In this document: positions 44,873 to 57,535 of the stretch, one piece after another
How the letters are laid out: each line of letters starts with the position of its first letter
Position numbering within the stretch: position 1 is the stretch's first letter
Assembly (NCBI GenBank): GCA_030544235.1
Contig: CM060478.1
Span: 24,305,227-24,369,226 of the forward strand
DNA: 64,000 bases
DNA from: Lepturacanthus savala
Taxonomy: Eukaryota; Chordata; Actinopteri; Scombriformes; Trichiuridae
Direction of reading: 5' to 3'
The notes under the pieces: generated by a model
Seen by the model: the letters and a program-made list of their open reading frames with translations, nothing else
The model's database searches: none
Told to the model about the DNA's origin: nothing
Position numbers and translations under genes: made by a program

Positions 44873-45846
44873 GACAGCTCCGCCCCTCTCTTCACCCGAG
44901 TGTCCAGGACATGAGGACCCAAGTCCGACGACACGACAACAAAGTCGATCATCGAACTGCGGCCAAGGGTGTCCTGATGCCAAGTGCACATATGGACACC
45001 CCTATGCCTGAACATGGTGTTCGTTATGGACAATCCATGACGAGCACAGAAGTCCAACAACGAAACACCATTCGGGTTCAGATCAGGGGGGCCGTTCCTC
45101 CCAATCACGCCTCTCCAGGTCACACTGTCATTGCCCACGTGAGCATTGAAGTCCCCCAGGAGGACGAGGGAGTCCCCAGAAGGGGCGCCCTCCAGCACCC
45201 TATCCAAGGACTCCAAGAAGGGTGGGTACTCTGAACTGTCATTCGGCGCATAGGCACAAACGACAGTCAGGACCCGTCCCCCCACCCGAAGGCGGAGGGA
45301 GGCTACCCTCTCGTCCACCGGGGTGAACCCCAATGTAAAGGCACCGAGCCGGGGGGAAACAAGCATTCCCACCCCAGCTCTGCGCCTCTCACCGGGGGCA
45401 ACTCCAGAGTGGTAGAGAATCCAACCCCTCTCGAGGAAACTGGTTCCGGAGCCCACACTGTGCGTCGAGGCGAGCCCGACTATATCTAGTCGGTACCTCT
45501 CAACCTCGCGCACCAGCTCAGGCTCCTTCCCCACCAGAGAGGTGACGTTCCACGTCCCCAGAGCCAGTTTCTGCAGCCGGGGGTCGGACCGCCAGGGTCC
45601 CCGCCTCCGACTGCCGCCTAACTCTCTCCGCATCGTCCCCCTGTGGCCCCCCCCACGGGTGGTGAGTCCATGGGGAGGGGGGCCCACGTCGCCGCTTCGG
45701 GCTAAGCCCGGCCGGGCCCCGTGGGCAAAGGCCCGGCCACCAGGAGCTCGCACCCGAGCCCCTCCCCCAGGCCTGGCTCCAGAGGGGGGCCCCAGTAACC
45801 CACACCCGGGCAGGGTTAACGCTGGCCCAATGTTCTTTTTCATCAT
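44873..45846 (-). pseudogene. LINE AP-like endonuclease domain, truncated at its C-terminus
   Basis: The frame opening at 45846 has a Gly/Pro/Arg-rich leader of about 95 residues, then the endonuclease: GTWNV (97-101), YRLDIVGLASTHS (118-130), an AYAPND block (198-203), LLGDFNAHVG (229-238), TWH and SMIDFVVVSSDL (298-309). GDFN and IDFVVVSSD carry the metal-binding Asp/Asn residues of this fold. The position usually held by a Glu in an ETH motif is Ser-Thr-His here. After GAELS (residues 321-325) the expected DHH with the catalytic His is lost at a deletion, and the frame shifts into the next block. The true start is uncertain, since an upstream in-element ATG also exists. It would nick target DNA for reverse transcription in an intact element. 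Confidence 0.9.
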
Positions 45847-46014
45847 CAGAGGGTTTTGAGCCGCTCTTCGTCTGGTCCCTCCCCCAGGACCTGATTGCCA
45901 TGGGTGACCCTACCAGGGGCATAAGCCCCCGACAACATAGCTCCTGGGATCATTGGAACACGCAAACCCCTCCACCACGATAAGGTGGCAGCTCCAGGAG
46001 AGGAATGTGAATGT

Positions 46015-46627
46015 TTGTAGTCTATTATAGTGTACATGCAGTGGTCGCTTCAGCAGGGTTTATCACAGCTGCTTCAATTTGTCAAGGACAGCCAGGTTAA
46101 GAAGCTTGTTTGCATCTTGTTTTATTTTTCAACAAGATCATATTTGCTTACTGATGCAGGTTTTTATTACAGGATCTGGCCCAAAGCGCAGCATGTCCAC
46201 ACCTACAGACAGAGAAAAAGCTTCAGAGGTCTCGCAAATTGACTATAATTTGCTATGAAAGGAGAAGGAGTGAGTCCCCAAATCTGCTGATGAAGCAGTA
46301 AATGCAGGAAGCCCCAGGTCACTCAATGCACTTTTATATACACTGAATACAAATCGAAATGAAATGAAATAAAAGATCTAAGAGTTGTTGTATGCACACA
46401 AACAGCTTATTTCTCTCAAATGGTGTCAAGGGATCGGTTGGAATCTGTCCCCCATAGAGATCAATGCTCTCACATACTTATTGTTCAGAGAAATGTTCAT
46501 GGCAAGCCACTGAAGCTAAAATTCTATGTCCTTTCAGTTTAAGTTTTCATCTATTTCCAAAGCACATGGTTGTATCCTGGAGAGACAGACATCAAGACAT
46601 AGGTGCTTTGAGCAATCAAGAATGCAT
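46015..46627. other. Non-coding stretch, no gene seen
   Basis: AT-rich again directly beyond the LINE's target duplication, with no repeat recognised. Confidence 0.5.
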
Positions 46628-46745
46628 TTACTCTGGATATTTGATCAAGTCAAGTCATGTAGGTTTTTATTGTCATTTCAGACATATACACAGTACCTAG
46701 TGTCAACGTGTCACCGGGGGTACACCACTCCGTACAAAAAGGTAC
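46628..46745 (+). repeat. Fragment of a dispersed repeat (TCAAGTCATGTAGGTTTTTA type)
   Basis: GTCAAGTCATGTAGGTTTTT, ATTGTCATTTCAGACATATA and CACAGTACCTAGTGTCAACG match, from memory, the start of a common fish repeat. A short CA run follows at 46744-46760. Confidence 0.55.
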
Positions 46746-46919
46746 ACACACACACACAACCAGCCAATTGACATAGTTGCTGTGAAACACCTTAAAGGAG
46801 ACTTGCCATGTTTTGGGGATCTTATACTGCTACTACTCATACTACCACCAACATAATTAATAGTAATGTAATGGTAAAGAATCAACAAATCAACAATGGT
46901 GATTGTGTCCCTCACAGAG

Positions 46920-47105
46920 TGTCAGGCAGGATGAGGGTGATGAGTCTTTAATTGCAAAAATAGAGAAAAACAAGGAGCAACGAAAGGAGGACACATGCAG
47001 ATAATACAATACAGACTGAAGCAAAAGCAGGGCTTAAATACACAGATAACTAACTAGAAAAGCACTCTGAGAGTATTGCCAAGTGTATTATGACTGTCAC
47101 CCAAC
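46920..47105 (-). repeat. Possible LTR-like repeat remnant
   Basis: GTGTCAGGCAGGATGAGG, GTCTTTAATTGC and GGCTTAAATACACAG on the plus strand have the flavour of the 3' part of LTR-like fish repeats in inverse orientation. Not alignable to the copies at 16.3 or 33.1 kb. Confidence 0.3.
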
Positions 47106-47269
47106 ATTGTTGTCCTATACTATGCAGGTGCAAGATATTATCTGGAAACCAGGATTTCTTCCAGATCATTACCAATATGTAATTATCTATTCATGGTACC
47201 ATTCCCAACATTCACTGAACATTTGACAAAAATCCAGCCCAAACTCTGAGTTATTTTATGAACAAATAC

Positions 47270-47310
47270 CCTGCAACCCTAATGAGGAATAAGCGGATAT
47301 TGAAAATGAC
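47270..47310 (+). mobile_element. SINE 3'-end fragment
   Basis: CCTGCAACCCTAATGAGGAA, TAAGCGGATATTGAAAATGAC is the last 40 bp of the SINE (compare 22601-22640). The rest is absent, as in a severely 5'-truncated insertion or a recombination remnant. Confidence 0.85.
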
Positions 47311-47430
47311 ATAACCTCTTTAATGGAGGTAATACTGACTAGAGACAGGTGAGAAATGAGTCACAGGTGACTATGAGACTATAACAGACAATGAGGAAGT
47401 AAAATCAGACAAGATACACAGGGGAGGACC

Positions 47431-47434
<4 letters not shown>

Positions 47435-47496
<62 letters not shown>
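47435..47496 (+). repeat. (AC)31 microsatellite
   Basis: A pure AC run of about 62 bp. Confidence 0.98.
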
Positions 47497-47500
<4 letters not shown>

Positions 47501-50500
47501 GCAGATTCAGTTACAGAATCATGACACATGGATGGAGATTGCAGTGAAAGATAAAACATCTTATTCTAAGGTCATGCAGATATGTGAGCCTTAAAGCTTG
47601 GTTTCAGACAAAAGCTGAACTGAGGGGCTGCATGAAGATTCAGTATCATAAAAATATGGAGTTTTTGATCAGTAAATCATTCAAATTTAATTTCAAATTC
47701 CATTAAAATCCCAGAACATAAATATATAATATATGGAACTCTGCATGAATCTGCATAAATGCAGGTTTGGATGGACACAAAGCTCTATGGGCAAAAAGTA
47801 AAATATTAGAGCATAGGAAAAAATAAACACACTGACAATGTCCATCTTTTGTGTTGCTCACAGAAAGTCCAACAGCCTTTTCTGTTCTACTGCACGCTGT
47901 GAGTTTGGCCTAGAATAAATTGGGATTTTGACTGGTGGACACAGCTTTCACACTTAAACATCTGTATCTTCATCCTTCATCACACTTCAGTCGGTCCTTC
48001 ACAATTGACTCTCACCATCATTCATATTTATTTTTCCCTCATAATCATTCTGTCTTTGTCCTTCCTCCCAGCTTCCTCCTGCTTTTCTCACCCTGTCAGT
48101 TCCTTCATGCCGTCCTCCTCTCTGCTCATTGTTATTCTGAACACCACTAGCTGCAAGATAGGCAAGCTGACAGACAAAATGGCTGCCATACTCTCTTTAT
48201 GCTTCCGCGTTTTTGTCAGTTGATGTGGCACAAGGACACAAGAAGCAATTTCTCTTCTCTTGCTGGAGTCCATCAAATCTCCTACTTATCTGCCTGTAGT
48301 GTGTGTGTGTGACAAATGCACTTTATTGTTGCCCCCGGTAGCAGGGCACTTCACCTGAAGGGCGCATTTGTTCATTTGTTGCTGCATGTCTGCAAACATA
48401 CTAGTGAGACAGGTTGCGTGTGTGTGTGTCTGCCTGAATGCTTTAAGTTCAGATCTGTTTGTCACTGCAAAGTAAATTGGCAAAAGGTCCATCTGAGAAG
48501 CTAAAAGGGGAAAACATTCACTTTGATGTTATAACAAAAATAGTCCATAATGTCACATTCAGAGACTATGTCCCTACTGGTTTTGAGAGGAATGTTTTGT
48601 TCAATTTTGCTTCCATATTGACACTGAACTAAAGGCCCAAGCTGAAAGAAACCATACATTCTATGTGGTGGAAGATGGTGGTGATTGGGGTGATTGATGT
48701 CTCCAGTAGAGACCAATCATCTCATAAGATGTCCATGAATAAAATAGACTTTTTAAAAGTCCATTAAAAAGATGACTGATAAGTACAGCACTTCACCACA
48801 CAGTCCTCCTGCAATATATTAGATAGCACAGATTTAAGAAAATCCAAGTATCACACTAACCTGTAAAGTTTTACCATAAAATAATCTTCTTAAAAGAAAA
48901 AAATGTATACGTTCTGGGCTGCTGTGAGCAGAAATGTAAAGCGCTCGACATTGAATGGTCATCGACATGCATTATTCAACCAGCTGAGTTGCTTTTTCAT
49001 CACATCCTCCCCAGGCGCCAGTCAAACTAAACACACACTCAATACACACACCTCAACATGCAATATTCATAAGCCTGAGGAGTATTGACTTCTCATAATT
49101 CAGTGACACAAAACTGGCAGTAAATAGGATGCGTCTATGCCACTGTTTACGAAAAATTAATGAGGCCGTGACTCCACCAAAGTCTGAGTGTTTGAAAGAA
49201 TTGAATGACAGGAAATAGCACAAGTACCAGCAGAGAGAGAAGGAGAAGTATGGCAATGTATTGACAACTGAGTGAAATAACATATTAAAGTAGGGAAATA
49301 CTAGAAAAAAGAGGTTGAAAAGCAATAAAGAGGGATGTGAGTGCATATCAATTCAAGAGCAAACAATGGAAGGAGTGAAAATAAAGGGAAAGAGTGGAAT
49401 AAACAGGAAAGGAAATTTAGGAATAAACATTTAGACATTGATAAATAGATAATATTTCCTGAGATATTTCAAAGCCTTGAAATGCTGACTTCTCATGTAT
49501 CTCACAGAGCCTGGAAACCATGAAGGTGCTTTGTTTCACATATAATCTGCAAAGACACACAATGTAATATGCATGAATACAAAACACTTTACTGAACAAA
49601 ATGAACTGAAAGGAAAGTAAAGAAGAATTCATACTGTAAAGGACTGTAGGAGGTAGATGGCTAGACCAGGGTATACGAGTTTGAATCTGGACACAGTATG
49701 CAGGTATATGTTTAATGATATTTATTCAGATTACCAGTAGGTGCAGAGTTTGTACTTGTATGGTTAACTGAAATGAATTAACAACACATGGGAATATCAT
49801 TACCCCAGAATAATAACATATTATGGGTTGTGAATGAAATCAACCACAATTGAACTGAACTACTCTAAATGTCACAGACAATTTAACATTGTTGTTATTG
49901 CAGACATACTGCAATACTATGGGCACATTACTGAAACTAACAAATGGGAAACAGTGCCAACCACAATCACTACTTTAGCTTGTAATGCTAAAATAACACC
50001 TTTCAAAAATTATGATTGGCCAAAATCGGAAAAGTGTAATGTCCTTCCAAACGTATTTTAGGTCAACTTAGCTACTAGCCAAATTTGGCTACATATGCCG
50101 ATGTACTAGTTAGAATATTAGGTCAATTAATAATAATCAAACATTATTTTTAGCCAAAAACCCAATAACTAAAAGTGATATATACAAATATCTGACAAAT
50201 AAATAAATATTTAACTTACACTGTTCATGAGGCATACAGGTTGTTACTCTGTTGATTAGAGTGTCAAAACTGACTCTTATGCAGAACATGTGGGATTAGG
50301 CCCCTTTAGAGGTGACTGAACTATGCCTGAGTAAAATATAAAATAACCTATAAAGCAAATATAGGTTATTTTAGCCTCCTGAGGGCATGAAGGGAACTTA
50401 TAGTGACCTAGTCACGCATTGTACACATACAAGTAAATAAATGCACTTCTCAGTGGACCCCTCCTCCCTGCACTCATACAGTTTGATCACAATTAAAATC

Positions 50501-52310
50501 TAATTAAAAGTGACATCTAATATCTAGGTTATTAGATTTTTATTTTTGTTCCATTCGAAATTCAATCAAATGTTGCTTGAATCCAGATGTGTGTGGGATT
50601 AGTTTCTGTTTGCGTCTGTGTTTCTGTGTGCGTCATGTAGTTATTTCTGCAACATTTGGCTGCAGTATGTTCACTCTGCCAGAAACACGATCAATAAATC
50701 TTTACTGAGTGACCAGAAAAACTCAATCACAGTTGTTTGTACAAGTTCAAATCTTCCCCACGCAGCTCTGTTTAAATGTTTCTTAATGTGTTTATCCTGA
50801 CTGTTTATGTATTTGACCAAAAACAAACAAAAACATTGAAACTCAATTTTAGGCAGAAATGACTTGACAGTGTCATCTTGACATTCTAAAGCTGAATTAT
50901 TGGGAAGTAAGTAGACAAACAAGTCTGAGTATGACTATTCCCTTAATGTTATCCAGCCCATAAGAACAGTGTTGTAGCATAAATACCCAAGTTAAAGGCT
51001 GTGCATTTCCTCTTGTAAAACAATGCTACCAAGGTAAAGAAAAGAATAGAGCACTCCTCTGGGGCTGCACTAACCTTTGGTTCTTCTGTGTGCCTGCTAG
51101 AATAACAAAAGTTTCTTGAGAGAGATTATGGGAGAGATGATGTATGTGTGTGTTTATTCATCTATCTCAGAGGGGACAGTGGCCTGGAAGATTTTGTTGA
51201 AACTATGTCTGTACCATTTAGAAACTGTAAGTATTTGACAGATGATCCCATGGGGTGAGATAAACAAGTATGAGTGTGTGTGGGCACTGTAAGAGTCTTC
51301 AGCCCAATTCCCACTGAAAGATTCTGCCTATGTCTCTCTTCAGTAACCTCAGTCATGTTGGATTCTGAATTCATATCTGATTCATTTGGATGGAAGTATG
51401 AATTTGTGAAGACCTTCCAATGTTTCAGTTATGGTGGAGTTTCCAGGTTGGTTTGGTGTCTTCTGAGATCCTCTCATACATTGTTGTGAGCTGGCTACAT
51501 AGAATGTGCTTGGCTGCCACATAGGAGAACATACAGAACGTAACTGAGTTTCTGCAAGAACAGCAGTTGAAACACCATGTTTTGGATGATGCGGTAGATA
51601 GACCCAAACCTCTACAAAGAGCTGGAGGTGAGAGAAGATGATATATATCTGAGCTGCAGCTTCCATACTAAAATCTGATGAAATAATCACAGCACATCAC
51701 ACTGGTTTATCTTGTCTCAGCAGTTTTTGAAAGTTAACTTTTATTGTTATTACTCCCCTGAAGACAGATGTATTGTTTGTGCATTTAGGGACATGAGGAA
51801 ACACACTCCTGGGACCTGTCCTCTCATTTCCTCCAGAGCTGAACGACTGCATTTGTCACGGCTGATTGACCATGCACACTGTGCTGCTGCAGAATCACTA
51901 AGATCTCCAAATTAAACAACTAAATAGTATGAACACTTCTTCTTCACTCTTTCACTTCTGCACTCATTTCAGTGCAGAAAGACCCAAATGCTTTTCAAAT
52001 ATACTGCTTCTATCATCAGTGATCTAGGAAGCAGCATTTGTCAGTGCTTTCCAAAGCTGTAAAAATCACTTGAAATATATTTTATGCTCTGAGTATACTG
52101 TTGTTCAAGGTCCTATATTGTTTTGATATCCCTCACATTATATATCTTCTGGTTTATGGAACCAAATACCATCTCAATTTAGTTTTACATCTTGTTTTAC
52201 ATGATGCTTCTCTTTGCAGCTCAAGAGAGGTCATTTGTGTCTCTCTCATTAATATTAATGAGCTTCTGCTCTGATTGGCTTATTTAAATGATGGGTTATC
52301 ATTCAAATAA
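47497..52310. other. Longest plain non-coding stretch of the window
   Basis: Nearly 5 kb without a recognisable transposon. Frames of 60-102 codons (for example 49834-50061 plus and 51382-51690 minus) show no domain or splice context. Short GT/CA pieces lie at 48297 and 48417. Confidence 0.5.
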
Positions 52311-52363
52311 GATGTACTATACAGTCACAAGACATACTATACAGTCACAACTGTATAGTTGTG
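52311..52363 (+). repeat. 20-bp tandem duplication followed by an inverted partial copy
   Basis: GA(T/C)(G/A)TACTATACAGTCACAA occurs twice head to tail (52311-52330, 52331-52350). CTGTATAGTTGTGAC follows, the inverse of part of the unit, so GTCACAACT / AGTTGTGAC can pair around GTAT. Confidence 0.9.
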
Positions 52364-52376
52364 ACATCACAATTTC

Positions 52377-52379
<3 letters not shown>

Positions 52380-52467
<88 letters not shown>
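52380..52467 (+). repeat. (AT)n microsatellite, about 43 units
   Basis: A pure AT run just downstream of the 52.3 kb inverted structure. Confidence 0.98.
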
Positions 52468-52468
<1 letters not shown>

Positions 52469-53094
52469 ATCTCTTCAGTCATGGTACAGGATAAAGTTAC
52501 TGTAAAGTTAAAAACATAGTTGTAAATTTTTTTTAGTGTCCCAAAAATGGTCTCCAGCAACAAAGGAGTCAAGTCAACTTTACCAGGTCGTAATTAATTA
52601 CAATGGCAGGTAGATGGCATCTGTGGAACTACAGGTACAGGTCATTTTAGAAAACTGACATTTTGACCTGAAGTGTTGTTTTTCTGGGGAGGATGAGCTC
52701 AGAATATCTCCTGCAGCTGTCCTCACCTTTAGCAGCCTACAGTAGCAGGGGAAACCAGGTGGTCGGTTTCAGCTGTTGGATCCACATTGGTCACAGTGGG
52801 CAGATACGGAGGAAAGAAGAGAAGCATTCACAAAAACAAAGACTATAATTGAGGCTCACAGCTTGGTATCGATGCTGATTAGAGAAAATGTTTTCCTCAG
52901 AGAGCCTTCATGATTTCAGGGTTTCATTAAGTCTGCTGAGCTGTCAGGCAGCAGCAAGCGTGTCACCTCTCTGTGTGAGAATATGTCAGGGAGAACAAAG
53001 CCTTTCAACTTCTGCTGATGGAAGGTAAAATTATTATTTATTATGTCACAAGTTCATGAAGATCTTTCTCTCCCTGTGTGTTGCAATAACTGAT

Positions 53095-53096
<2 letters not shown>
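52468..53096. other. Non-coding stretch, no gene seen
   Basis: The part 52680-53000 is of balanced composition and free of visible repeats, but no function can be assigned. Confidence 0.5.

Positions 53097-53180
<84 letters not shown>
53097..53180 (+). repeat. (TG)42 microsatellite
   Basis: A pure TG run. A short CA run lies downstream at 53301-53326. Confidence 0.98.
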
Positions 53181-53181
<1 letters not shown>

Positions 53182-53612
53182 ATGCCTGCGTGCTATAAGT
53201 TGGATCAAAGCAGTGATGAACTCCATCAGCTAGAAGGAGGGAAGATTTGACTGACACACCCTCACACACATAACTTCAGTTCAATATATTTATAGTAGTG
53301 CACACACGTGCACACACACACACACAAGCCCCCCCACACACACAGACAGGGAGAGAATCAACAACAATATGGCACAAGGATAAGAAAAATGAACCGCAGT
53401 CCAATTTTGTGGTGTTAGTCCTTCAGGCTGGAAGAGCAAATGTGTCTCTTGAGCCATTATCAAAATCTAAGTGTAACCCCTTGTCAGAAGCTAAAGGAAT
53501 TGATCAGACTTTCAACTCTAATAATTTAAACATTTGGTCAACAATAAAAAATGTGTTAATTTTTTCCACTAAAATGTATAAGTAAAGCCAACTGCTGGCA
53601 GAATTACATTAA

Positions 53613-53814
53613 TTCAAAGCAAAGTTTTGAAAATGGTGAAGTAGCTTTTTGGCCACAATATAACATATTTCTAAGTAACATGAACTTAATAATTGTCAAC
53701 ATGAATGTAAGTACTAAAGTTAATCCAACATAATGTTTAAATATGATGAAGTAGCTTTTTGGTAACAGTAAAAACACATTTCTACATTTCTAAGTAACAG
53801 GAACTTAATAATTA
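53613..53814 (+). repeat. Tandem duplication of about 110 bp, diverged
   Basis: GATGAAGTAGCTTTTTGG / GGTGAAGTAGCTTTTTGG starts a block running through AACA(T)ATTTCTAAGTAACA(T/G)GAACTTAATAATT at 53633-53694 and again at 53743-53814, about 110 bp apart. Confidence 0.85.
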
Positions 53815-54059
53815 AATTGATCGCTGTCCTATAATAAGGGCATTTTTGTTATGAGACACAGAGATGCAAACACAGAAGAAGAGTCAATAAGGATTCATTG
53901 AGGAAGGTTACTAGATTGAAAGTCATATACTTAAAACTAGAGAATGGGATGACCTGGTGATACCAAGTAGCAGTAAAATGATTTGGAGATGAGTGGCTGG
54001 AGAGAGTTGGAGTTGGGTAGATATACACTGGGTAACCAGCCTCTGCCTGTGGAGGAAGC

Positions 54060-54066
54060 ACACACA

Positions 54067-54127
<61 letters not shown>

Positions 54128-54147
54128 TCACACATACACACACACAC
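54060..54147 (+). repeat. (CA)n microsatellite, imperfect
   Basis: CA run with AA and TATA interruptions at both ends. Confidence 0.97.
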
Positions 54148-55105
<958 letters not shown>

Positions 55106-55410
55106 AAGCATGGGGGGGGTGCAACAACAATGGACCCCTCATTGAGGCACTGGCTCAAAATCACACCATGCATACACACATACACACTGAACATACACAG
55201 AAATAATTACACCCTAGAGATAAATTAAAATAAGCAGACAGACATGAAAGTACTGTACCCACAGTGGGATACATCAACACACTCATGCACACACACAGAC
55301 AAACCCACACACACGTGAACACAGCAGACTATCTTTATAATAACAAGACTTAGAAGCAGTGTTTAAGCTGAATGAACAGAAGAAAACCAATTGCCTTGGC
55401 TCCGTGCGCA

Positions 55411-55413
<3 letters not shown>

Positions 55414-55445
<32 letters not shown>
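55414..55445 (+). repeat. (AC)n microsatellite
   Basis: A pure AC run of about 32 bp. Confidence 0.97.
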
Positions 55446-55447
<2 letters not shown>

Positions 55448-56502
55448 CATTGAACAAGATGAAGTTAGAGATGAAGTTGTACTTGAGTTGATGACAACTC
55501 AACACTCGTTACTAAGTGCAATACGAGCTTTGTGGGTAAAACAGCCAATATATATGAGTAATTTATAAACTCATCTGTTTAATAGGCATGATCATGTAGA
55601 AATGTCAAAATAAATCTTTTCATGTAGCTTTTATCTTAGTTTTCAATGATGTTTTTGCTAATTGTGTAAATTCTTGTACACATAGCTACCAGCAGCAGCA
55701 GTCTACAGTAGTCTCACCCTTTTCTGAATAGATTTTCTTTTTTAAATTATTGTTCAAACAGTATTGATAAAGAATGTGCCTGATAAGATAAAAGTTTTCA
55801 CCCAGCACCTAATCCCTCCAGAATGGAAAACACTTTCTATGTTTGTATTTAAATTAAATGTCAAGCATGTGATTTTTTTCCCCTGAACAAGACAATGATA
55901 CAATGTGCTGCTTGTGTTTTTTTTCGTCTTTCCTGCACTCAATAGCATTTAATGTAATTTCACAAATTAGCAGGAATAAATTAAATACGTAAGGAGCAGA
56001 CCGCTAATGATTACGGAAATGCTTTTCATTTATTTTCAGGTCGCGTGGACTTTGAATTAGCTAATGAACTATTAAAGAGTGCATTAAGGTGATCATTTGT
56101 CTCTTTAATGAACTCAGCTATCTAAATTGTATTATGTGGTATTAAAGCTCAGCATCCTTCCCCAGACACAGCACAGAGACTTATCTTAACACCTCTGACT
56201 CACGCTGAGCTGAGTCACAGTCAAACCTGTTGAGAGCTTGTCTGTGAGCAGTAGGAAGATATGAAGGATGAATGAGGACTGGAGATCATGGCATGTTACT
56301 CATAGCTGCTACTGATATCATTGGTTTTTCACACACAAGCTTTAACAGTGACTTTGTTTGCTTTAGTTTGAGCAAAACAACATGAAACTCAATCAAACCT
56401 GCTGACTTTTTATGAAAAATACTAAAATATCTGCTTTTGCGATAAAATAACCCCTCGTGTCAAATAAAGCATGATTAAAGGAGGAGAAAGCTGGTGATTT
56501 TT
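55446..56502. other. Unique non-coding stretch with a candidate conserved element
   Basis: The segment 55975-56160 has no repeat character and clusters homeodomain-like cores (CTAATGATTACGG, GAATTAGCTAATGA, TCTTTAATGAACTC). No coding frame. Confidence 0.35.
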
Positions 56503-57520
56503 TTTTATATTTTTCTAATTGTAAACTCATTTTATGTGCAGAGTCAAACCAGCAATGAATTGATCATAATAGAAGAAGTATGTGTCTCCAAAGCCTGATA
56601 TATTAGTCCAGTAATTTTAGCTCAAAATGGGGGTCAGCCTCAAACAGATTGAAACAGAAGCAAACTCAAATGATTTAGTTTCCTCATAATGTTCTCAGTG
56701 AGGAAAAAAGCTCCAGAGGATCTCAGTAGGGGAAAGTGAAAAGGGTAAAATGTTTAAACTTTAGGTATCACCATGGAAATTACTGAGTTGATTAATTACA
56801 TTAAGACAAACCAAAAATGTACATATAGTGTATGAATGAGTGTATGTATACACAATAGTGTAAGATCTCATTATGTGTGGATAATATGTAGACATACACC
56901 ACCAGATCAAAACATAGAGGGACAAATCTGTTCAGTATTTTTATTGAAATGTTTGTCTGAATGCAACCCATTTAGGCTACCTATTAGCATAGAATAGAGG
57001 CGAAGGAACTTTTAGGCAGTTTTTATTATTGTAATTATTAATGCAGAGATGGGGTTTCAGACTGGGTTTCTAGGATATAATGTCTGAGGAAGAATAGGAG
57101 ACAAGTGTAAGGAGAATGCAAAAGACAAAAGAAATGTAACGGTAAAGTGTCTGGATCACAACAACAACAACAACATCTACAACGCACAATTGCAGAATCA
57201 CATCTTGGTCCTTGTCACCAATCGTCAACAGTGAGTCTGTGCAGCTCACTAATGAGATTATTTATTACTTTACCATGTTAACAAAGAATTTCCAAAACAA
57301 CAACTTACAATACATTCTTTGTTTGTCTTAATATAAGGAATCAACAGTAATTACCATGGTGATGTCTAAAGGTTAAAAACTTTACCCTATTCACATGAGA
57401 AAAAAATGAATATGTGTATGAACAGGTTATATTTTGGTCTTATTCAAAAATCCCTTAACTGGGATCGTTGATTTGTTGAGGAAACAAAATCAGTGAGTTT
57501 GCTTCTGTTGAAATTTTCAT
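56503..57520. repeat. Large inverted repeat, arms about 180-205 bp, spacer about 490 bp
   Basis: The outer-to-inner order on the left arm (56644-56822) reappears as its complement on the right arm (57310-57515). 56738-56822 pairs with 57310-57394 (TTTGTTTGTCTTAAT, ATTACCATGGTGAT / ATTTCCATGGTGAT, TTTACCCT-TTCAC), and 56644-56684 pairs with about 57478-57515 (GAGGAAAC-AAATCA, GAGTTTGCTTCTGTT). The middle parts of the arms (56686-56737, 57395-57477) have diverged or changed length. The left flank 56503-56602 also matches 30860-30945. It may be a foldback or MITE-type element, or two inverted copies of one repeat. Confidence 0.8.
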
Positions 57521-57535
57521 AAAATGACCAGAATA

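Larger units (their letters stand above)
43942..46014 (-). mobile_element. RTE-like LINE, both ends present, reverse-transcriptase core deleted
   Basis: The element is 43953-46003 (2051 bp) on the minus strand, flanked by the perfect 11-bp duplication AATGTGAATGT (43942-43952 and 46004-46014). Its 5' end (CTGCCACCTTATCGTGGTGG near 45995) and its 3' end (GGATAAGCGGAAGAAGACGG near 43960-43985) are both kept, so this is not the usual 5'-truncated copy. It is strongly GC-rich compared with its AT-rich surroundings. Two coding blocks remain, an AP-like endonuclease and the extreme C-terminal part, with the central reverse transcriptase missing. The clade call (RTE-like) rests on the GTWNV-type endonuclease start and the RIQAAEM-FLRRVAG C-terminus. 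Confidence 0.93.

Noticed and set aside
51382..51690. 102-codon minus-strand open frame
   Set aside because: No domain, no splice sites of note and no similarity recognised.
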